DNA from: Streptomyces sp. STR69
GTDB taxonomy: Bacteria; Actinomycetota; Actinomycetes; Streptomycetales; Streptomycetaceae
Length of the DNA: 64,000 bases
NCBI RefSeq assembly: GCF_024519455.1
Contig: NZ_JALJRY010000009.1
Coordinates: forward strand, 153,068-217,067
Reading direction: 5' to 3'
The notes under the pieces were generated by a model. That model did not search any database, was not told where the DNA came from, and was given only the letters and a program-made list of their open reading frames with translations. Shown here one piece after another: positions 59,644 to 64,000 of this stretch (position 1 is its first letter; each line of letters starts with the position of its first letter). The translations under genes and the position numbers were made by a program.

Positions 59644-60300
59644 ATGCGTGTGCTGGTGGTCGAGGACCACGAAGAACTCGCCGAGACCGTGGCGGCGGGC
59701 CTGCGCCGCGAGGGCATGGCGGTCGACCTCGCCTTCGACGGTCCTACGGCCCTGGAGCGCGCGGAGATCAACGGCTACGACGTCGTCGTGCTCGACCGCG
59801 ATCTGCCCGGACTCCACGGCGACCAGGTGTGCCGGACGCTCGCGGCGGGGAACAGCCGGGCGCGGGTGCTGATGCTCACCGCGTCCGGGACCGTCGCCGA
59901 CCGGGTCGCCGGGCTCGGACTCGGCGCCGACGACTATCTGCCCAAGCCGTTCGCGTTCACCGAACTCGTGGCCCGCATACGGGCGTTGGCCCGCCGTGCG
60001 CAGCCCGCGCTGCCGCCGGTCCTGGTGCGCGGCGAACTCCGGCTCGACCCGGCCCGCCGGGAAGCCACCCGGGACGGCTGCCAACTGCCGCTCAGCCCCA
60101 AGGAGTTCGCCGTACTCGAACTCCTTCTCGGCGCGCAGGGGACGGTCGTGTCCACCGAGGAACTTCTGGAGCGGGCATGGGACGAAGCCGCCGATCCCTT
60201 CAGCCAGACCGTCAAGGTGACCGTCAGCAGACTGCGCCGCAAGCTGGGGGAGCCACCGCTGGTCGAGACGGTCGACCGGGCGGGGTACCGGATCCGATGA
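59644..60300 (+). CDS. OmpR/PhoB-family response regulator
   Basis: A 218-residue regulator. Receiver: MRVLVVEDHEELAETVAAGL, phospho-acceptor Asp in VVLDRDLPG, Thr in LMLTASG and Lys in YLPKPFAF. Winged helix: LRLDPARREATRDGCQLPLSPKEFAVLELLL...TVKVTVSRLRRKLGEPPLVETVDRAGYRI. ATG overlaps the kinase gene by four bases at its end. Probably binds the inverted repeats upstream. Confidence 0.95.
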   Translation: MRVLVVEDHEELAETVAAGLRREGMAVDLAFDGPTALERAEINGYDVVVLDRDLPGLHGDQVCRTLAAGNSRARVLMLTASGTVADRVAGLGLGADDYLPKPFAFTELVARIRALARRAQPALPPVLVRGELRLDPARREATRDGCQLPLSPKEFAVLELLLGAQGTVVSTEELLERAWDEAADPFSQTVKVTVSRLRRKLGEPPLVETVDRAGYRIR

Positions 60301-61616
60301 GGGCGTGGGTCCCGGGCCGGGTGGCGCGTGCGATGACGGCGTGGGTCCCGCGCGGGGTACCGCGTTCGAAGTGGGCGTGGGCCACGTGCCGGATACCGCG
60401 TCCGAGGTGGGCGTGGGCCACGCGACTGCCGCGCGGGCCGCGTACCGTCCGCTGGCGCCTCACCCTGCTCTACGGCGCGCTGTTCGCGGCGGCCGGCGCA
60501 CTCCTGCTGACCTTCGTGTACCTGCTCGCCCGCGCCACCGGGGGCGGACCCGGCACCGCCACCGTGCAGAGCTCCCAACTGGACGGCGGCGCACCCGCGT
60601 TGAGCACGCCGACCCTCACCCGCGTCGCCGAGGCCGCCCGCAGCGACCAACTGCACCAACTGGTCGTCTACGCCGTCGTCGCGCTCGCGCTGATGACCGT
60701 GGCCTCGCTCGCGCTGGGCTGGCTGATGGCCGGTCGGGTGCTGTCGCCGCTGCGCACGATGACGGCCTCGGCGCGCCGGATCTCCGCCGACAACCTGCAC
60801 GAACGGCTCGCGGTGTCGGGTCCCGACGACGAGTTGAAGGCGGTGGCGGACACCTTCGACGCCGTACTGGCAAGGCTGGAGGGCGCGTTCGAGGCGCAGA
60901 AGCAGTTCGTCGCCAATGCCTCGCACGAACTGCGCACCCCGCTCACGCTCCAGCAGGCGATCGTGGACGTCACCCTCGCCGACCCGGACGCCTCGGTGTC
61001 GGCCCTGCGGGCCGCGCTGGCCCGGGTGCGGGCGGCCGGGCAGGAGCAGGAGCGTCTGATCGACGCGCTGTTGACCCTCGCGCGCAGCCAACGCGGGCTT
61101 GAGACGCGGGAGTTCGTGGACCTCGCGACGGTTGTGGGGGAGCGGCTGCGGGGCGTGGAGCTGTCGGTGCGGGCCCGACTCGAATCCGCTCCCGTCCTCG
61201 GTGATCCGCAGCTCGTCGAGCGGCTGGTCGTCAACCTGACCGACAACGCCGTACGGCACAACCTCCCAACGGGGGAGGGGAGTTGGGTGAGCGTGTGGAC
61301 GGGGGTCGATGCGCGGGGGCGGCCCGGGCTGCGGATCGAGAACAGCGGGCCGGTGATTCCGGCCGACCAGGCCGCGGGACTGTTCCAGCCGTTCCGCCGA
61401 CTCGGCGCGGAGCGGGTCGGAAAGCGGGACGGCCTCGGCCTCGGCATGTCCATCGTGGCGGCGGTCGTCGCCGCGCACGGCGGACGGGTGCGGGCGCGGA
61501 CCCGTCCGCAGGGCGGCCTTGTGGTGGAGGTGAGCCTGCCGCCGTACGCCCCGGCGGAGCACCGGATCCCGGACGTCGCGGCGGCCGGGATCTCGCATTC
61601 CGCGCCTGTCGTGTGA
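60297..61616 (+). CDS. Sensor histidine kinase with repeat-bearing N-terminus
   Basis: A 439-residue kinase. The first 47 residues are a basic, Trp-rich extension made of four 12-residue repeats (AWVPGR..., AWVPRG..., AWATCR..., AWATRL...). Then TM1 (LTLLYGALFAAAGALLLTFVYLLA), a short external loop, TM2 (LVVYAVVALALMTVASLALGWLMAG), HAMP, H-box NASHELRTPLTLQQ, N-box LTDNAVRHN, G-boxes IENSGPVI and DGLGLGMSIV. The N-box is canonical; G1 deviates from DNGPGI. The signal is unknown. The repeats place extra positive charge at the inner membrane face. Confidence 0.92.
   Translation: MRAWVPGRVARAMTAWVPRGVPRSKWAWATCRIPRPRWAWATRLPRGPRTVRWRLTLLYGALFAAAGALLLTFVYLLARATGGGPGTATVQSSQLDGGAPALSTPTLTRVAEAARSDQLHQLVVYAVVALALMTVASLALGWLMAGRVLSPLRTMTASARRISADNLHERLAVSGPDDELKAVADTFDAVLARLEGAFEAQKQFVANASHELRTPLTLQQAIVDVTLADPDASVSALRAALARVRAAGQEQERLIDALLTLARSQRGLETREFVDLATVVGERLRGVELSVRARLESAPVLGDPQLVERLVVNLTDNAVRHNLPTGEGSWVSVWTGVDARGRPGLRIENSGPVIPADQAAGLFQPFRRLGAERVGKRDGLGLGMSIVAAVVAAHGGRVRARTRPQGGLVVEVSLPPYAPAEHRIPDVAAAGISHSAPVV
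60303..60446 (+). repeat. Four 36-bp imperfect tandem repeats in the kinase 5' end
   Basis: Units begin with GCGTGGG(T/C)C at exactly 60303, 60339, 60375 and 60411. Units 1-2 share GCGTGGGTCCCG and units 3-4 share GCGTGGGCCACG. The period is 12 codons, so copy-number changes keep the frame. Confidence 0.85.
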
Positions 61617-61656
61617 ACTGGCGGTTACTTCACGGACAACCGATCGACAAGGTGTC

Positions 61657-61688
61657 GGGTCCGCGGGGACCCGCTGGACGCAGCGTCC
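61657..61688 (+). terminator. Two short hairpins after the kinase
   Basis: GGGTCC-GCGG-GGACCC (61657-61672) and GGACGC-A-GCGTCC (61676-61688). They are weak individually. They may separate the two-component operon from the binding-protein gene. Confidence 0.45.
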
Positions 61689-61725
61689 ATTGATCGGACA
61701 CGGGTCGGCGGGTCATGCTGCGCGG

Positions 61726-62916
61726 GTGCCCAGGACTCCGAAGCCGTACTCGCCCTCCCGCCGCTCGCTGCTGCGCGCGCTTGGCGGTACCGCCGCGCTC
61801 GGCGCCCTTGCCGGGTGCGGTGTGCCCGCCGCCTATGTGAAGGCGGGTGACCGTGCCGGTGCCGATCTGTCCGCCACCGACAAGCGGCTGACCTGGGCGA
61901 ACTGGCCGTTGTACATCGACACCGATGACAACGACGAGACGAAGCGGCCCACGCTGGACGCCTTCGAGAAGCGCACCGGGATCTCCGTCGACTACATCGA
62001 GGAGATCAACGACAACGACGAGTTCTTCGGCAAGATCAGCCCGGCTCTCATGAACCACCAGCAGACCGGCCGCGACCTGATCGTCATGAGCGACTGGATG
62101 TGCGCGCGGTTCGTCCGCCTCGGCTGGGTCCAGCGGATGGACCGGGCCGCGCAGCCGAATGTGGCGAAGTACCTGGACCCGCAACTCAGTTCGCCGGCCT
62201 TCGACCCGGGCCGCCGCTACACGGTGCCGTGGCAGTCGGGCATCACCGGCATCGCGTACAACCACCGCAAGCTCGGCCGCGAGATCCGGCACGTCTCCGA
62301 CCTGTGGGCGAGCGACCTGAAGGGCCGGGTCACCCTGCTCTCCGGGCTCGACGAGGCGTTCGCGCTGCTGATGCAGGGCAACGGCGTCGACATCACCAAG
62401 TGGACCGCCGCGGACTTCCACAAGGTGTGCGACCAGGTCCAGACCCAGATCAGCAGGAAGCAGATCCGCCGCTTCACCGGCAACGACTACACCAAGGACC
62501 TGGTCAGCGGTGACGTCCTGGCCTGTCAGGCGTACTCCGGCGACGTGATCCAGCTCCAGGCCGACAACCCGGACATCCGCTTCGTCGTCCCCGAGGAGGG
62601 CGCCGAACTCTGGGCGGACTCCCTGATGATCCCCGACCTGGCCCGCCACAAGACCAACGCCGAAAAACTGATCGACTACTACTACGACCCCGAGGTCGCC
62701 GCCGAACTCGCCGCCTGGGTCAACTACGTCTGCCCCGTCCCCGCCGCCCAGGACGTCCTGGCGGGCTCCAAGGACAAGGACACCGCGGCCCTCGCCGAAA
62801 ACCCCCTGATCTTCCCGGACGCGACCATGCGCAAGCACCTCGCCATCGCCCGCGACATCACGTCGACGGAACGGGTGGAGTTCGCGAAGGAGTGGAACAA
62901 GATCGTGGGGTTGTAG
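61726..62916 (+). CDS. Polyamine-type ABC substrate-binding lipoprotein (PotD-like), Tat-exported
   Basis: A 396-residue binding protein. Twin-arginine signal SRRSLLRALGG and lipobox LAGC. TWANWPLYIDTDDNDETKRPTLDAFEKRTGISVDYIEEINDNDEFFGKI, SDWMCARFVRLGWVQRMD and TVPWQSGITGIAYNH are PotD/PotF features. No permease or ATPase gene is in the window, so it is an orphan here, although a polyamine/GABA-type catabolic cluster lies 3 kb upstream. GTG at 61726 chosen for the signal peptide. GGCGGTTAC at 61620-61628 matches the two-component box. Confidence 0.9.
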   Translation: MPRTPKPYSPSRRSLLRALGGTAALGALAGCGVPAAYVKAGDRAGADLSATDKRLTWANWPLYIDTDDNDETKRPTLDAFEKRTGISVDYIEEINDNDEFFGKISPALMNHQQTGRDLIVMSDWMCARFVRLGWVQRMDRAAQPNVAKYLDPQLSSPAFDPGRRYTVPWQSGITGIAYNHRKLGREIRHVSDLWASDLKGRVTLLSGLDEAFALLMQGNGVDITKWTAADFHKVCDQVQTQISRKQIRRFTGNDYTKDLVSGDVLACQAYSGDVIQLQADNPDIRFVVPEEGAELWADSLMIPDLARHKTNAEKLIDYYYDPEVAAELAAWVNYVCPVPAAQDVLAGSKDKDTAALAENPLIFPDATMRKHLAIARDITSTERVEFAKEWNKIVGL

Positions 62917-63330
62917 GGGGCCGCGCCCGAAAGTCGCGTGCCCTGCGGGTGACCTCTGCCCAGTCACCGGCCGCCACGACCCCGGGATGTCGCCGGCGAC
63001 ATCCCACTACTTCGTGCCCGCGTTCGCCGACGGGGCATCCGCGTCACCCACCCGCGCCGCGACCGCCGCACCGTCCCCGGTGCCGAGCGCCACCCGGGTG
63101 CCGACCCCGGTCCCCAGCGCCACCGCCGACCGGAGCGCGAGCGCCGAGCCCGCCGTCGCGGCGAGCCCAGCCAGGTCGCCACCGTCCCCCGCGGCACCCC
63201 GTCCACCGAAGCGGCCAGCCTCGCGTGAAGCGCTCAACTCCCTTGCCCCGGCCCCGACTAGGCTCGACGCCGTACGAAGGGACCGGGCCGCCGGTGCCGT
63301 CACCGGAGTCTCGACTTGAGGGAGCCCGCC
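62917..63330. other. 414-bp region with a 5'-truncated gene fragment
   Basis: From 63013 to 63082 the sequence is identical to 63931-64000. The rest, to about 63230, continues a Pro/Ala/Ser/Thr-rich reading frame, probably the remains of a duplicated secreted-protein gene without its signal peptide. TAGGCT at 63259-63264 may be a -10 for the following gene; no good -35 is seen. Confidence 0.5.
63013..63230 (+). pseudogene. Fragment of a secreted Pro/Ser/Thr/Ala-rich protein gene
   Basis: Encodes VPAFADGASASPTRAATAA and onward in the same frame as the gene at the window end, identical for the 70 bp that can be compared. It lacks the promoter, start and signal-peptide codons of that gene; a chance ATG (62987) lies upstream without RBS. 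Best explained as a partial duplication. Its right limit is an estimate. Confidence 0.5.
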
Positions 63331-63690
63331 ATGCCCACAGAATTCGCCGCCAGGGTCTTCGCCCTGGTCGACGGGACCGACGCCGTCGGCTTCAGCCGCC
63401 TGTTCGCCTTACGGGGCCGGATGCGCTTCGGGAACGCCGCGCCGATGACCGGCCCGGAGGAGATAGCGGCCGGCATCGGCGGCTTCTTCAGCACCATCAA
63501 GGGGCTGCGCCACAACGTCGTCCGTGAGTGGTACACCGGGGCCGACGCCATCGTCGAGGAGACGGTCGACTACTTCCGGCTGACCGGCGACACCGTCACC
63601 GTCCCCGCCGTCACCATGTGGCACGTCGACGAGACCGGCCTCATCGACGACTTCCGCGTCTACACCGACCTGGCCCCGCTCTTCGCCTGA
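63331..63690 (+). CDS. SnoaL-like (NTF2-fold) protein
   Basis: A 119-residue small globular protein. MPTEFAARVFALVDGTDAVGFSRLFALRGRMRFGNAAPMTGPEEIAAGIGGFFSTIKGL and HNVVREWYTGADAIVEETVDYFRLTGDTVTVPAVTMWHVDETGLIDDFRVYTDLAPLF match the SnoaL-like/NTF2 fold with its cone-shaped pocket. Some members are cyclases or isomerases; no role can be assigned here. GAGGGAG is ten bases upstream of ATG. Confidence 0.88.
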   Translation: MPTEFAARVFALVDGTDAVGFSRLFALRGRMRFGNAAPMTGPEEIAAGIGGFFSTIKGLRHNVVREWYTGADAIVEETVDYFRLTGDTVTVPAVTMWHVDETGLIDDFRVYTDLAPLFA

Positions 63691-63871
63691 GCCACGACGC
63701 GCGGTGCGGTGCGGCGCGGGACGGTCGGCGAAGTCCCGTACGACTTCAGGACTTTGCCCGCTCTTTACAACCCGCCCACCCGCTGCCTCGTCTCTCCGCT
63801 CGATCCGTGACCCGCCCCGCCGGTGCACCACCGGCGGACCCGGCGGGCCGGCCGACGAGAGAGAGCGATTC

Positions 63872-64000
63872 ATGCGCCGAACTGTCCTCAGCGCCATGGC
63901 ACTCGCGTGCGGCGCCGTACTGGCGAGCACCGTGCCCGCGTTCGCCGACGGGGCATCCGCGTCACCCACCCGCGCCGCGACCGCCGCACCGTCCCCGGTG
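63872..64000 (+). CDS. Secreted Pro/Ser/Thr/Ala-rich protein, 5' part
   Basis: Only 43 codons are in the window. MRRTVLSAMALACGAVLASTVPAFA is a good Sec signal peptide cleaved before DGASASPTR. GAGAGAGAG precedes the ATG. The following codons are Ala/Pro/Thr/Ser-rich. Bases 63931 to the window end are identical to the fragment at 63013-63082. Confidence 0.75.
   Translation, partial: MRRTVLSAMALACGAVLASTVPAFADGASASPTRAATAAPSPV

Noticed and set aside
63007..63303. Minus-strand frame over the duplicated fragment
   Set aside because: Pro/Ser/Ala codons read backwards give an Ala/Gly/Arg frame; there is no RBS and no motif.
1..64000. CRISPR array, prophage, insertion sequence or biosynthetic gene cluster
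   Set aside because: No regularly spaced repeats, transposase, integrase, phage structural genes, PKS or NRPS domains were seen.

Overview
The window is a G+C-rich actinobacterial chromosome core segment, almost certainly Streptomyces. Most coding sequences have GC-rich third positions, many start with GTG, and markers of that genus occur in conserved order: rnc-mutM, smc, a GlcP-type glucose permease, ftsY, nsdA, amtB-glnK-glnD, ffh, ftsH, rpsP-khpA-rimM-trmD-rplS, four consecutive signal peptidases, yraN-comM-dprA, the sporulation sigma factor whiG, rpsB-tsf-pyrH-frr-cdsA and rlmN. There is no integrated phage, complete IS, CRISPR array, tRNA or rRNA.

Layout. 1-13.5 kb: RNase III (start outside the window), MutM, an HxlR regulator with a symmetrical operator candidate, a secreted CAP-domain protein, acylphosphatase, a 66-residue coiled-coil protein, SMC, glucose permease, a flavin monooxygenase, FtsY and a primase-polymerase-like protein. 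13.9-20.1 kb: the differentiation regulator NsdA and the nitrogen module amtB-glnK-glnD with a GlnR-type site. 20.2-34.6 kb: Ffh, FtsH, a methyltransferase, an archaeal/eukaryotic-type prolyl-tRNA synthetase, a SprT-like metalloprotease, a ribosome/tRNA-modification operon and four type I signal peptidases. SRP receptor, SRP protein, FtsH and signal peptidases make this a protein-export-rich region. 34.7-46.6 kb: DNA uptake/processing genes, WhiG, a TetR regulator, an M23 peptidase, translation genes and RlmN. 46.7-50.5 kb: a TPP riboswitch in front of a thiamine-type ABC importer. 50.6-64 kb, accessory: an LAETG sortase substrate, a LOG protein, a glyoxalase, an ABC pair with a degenerate ATPase, a polyamine/GABA-type catabolic cluster (Lrp regulator, aminotransferase, aldehyde dehydrogenase), an exported cysteine protein divergent from a two-component system, an orphan polyamine-type binding protein, a SnoaL-like protein and the start of a secreted Pro/Ser/Thr/Ala-rich protein.

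The most unusual signals are not whole genes. (1) A dispersed hairpin repeat, present between genes at 12.7 kb, also sits in frame inside the SMC hinge-coding region, and a variant copy supplies the C-terminus of the M23 peptidase. (2) Five genes (ffh, ftsH, khpA, rpsB, thiQ) end in an imperfect tandem duplication that contains the stop codon. (3) Several perfect inverted repeats overlap promoters or start codons (hxlR, sipW, the two-component operon). (4) The histidine kinase begins with four 36-bp repeats. (5) At least 70 bp of a secreted-protein gene at the window end is duplicated 918 bp upstream.

All assignments come from reading translations and motifs by eye. No database search was run.
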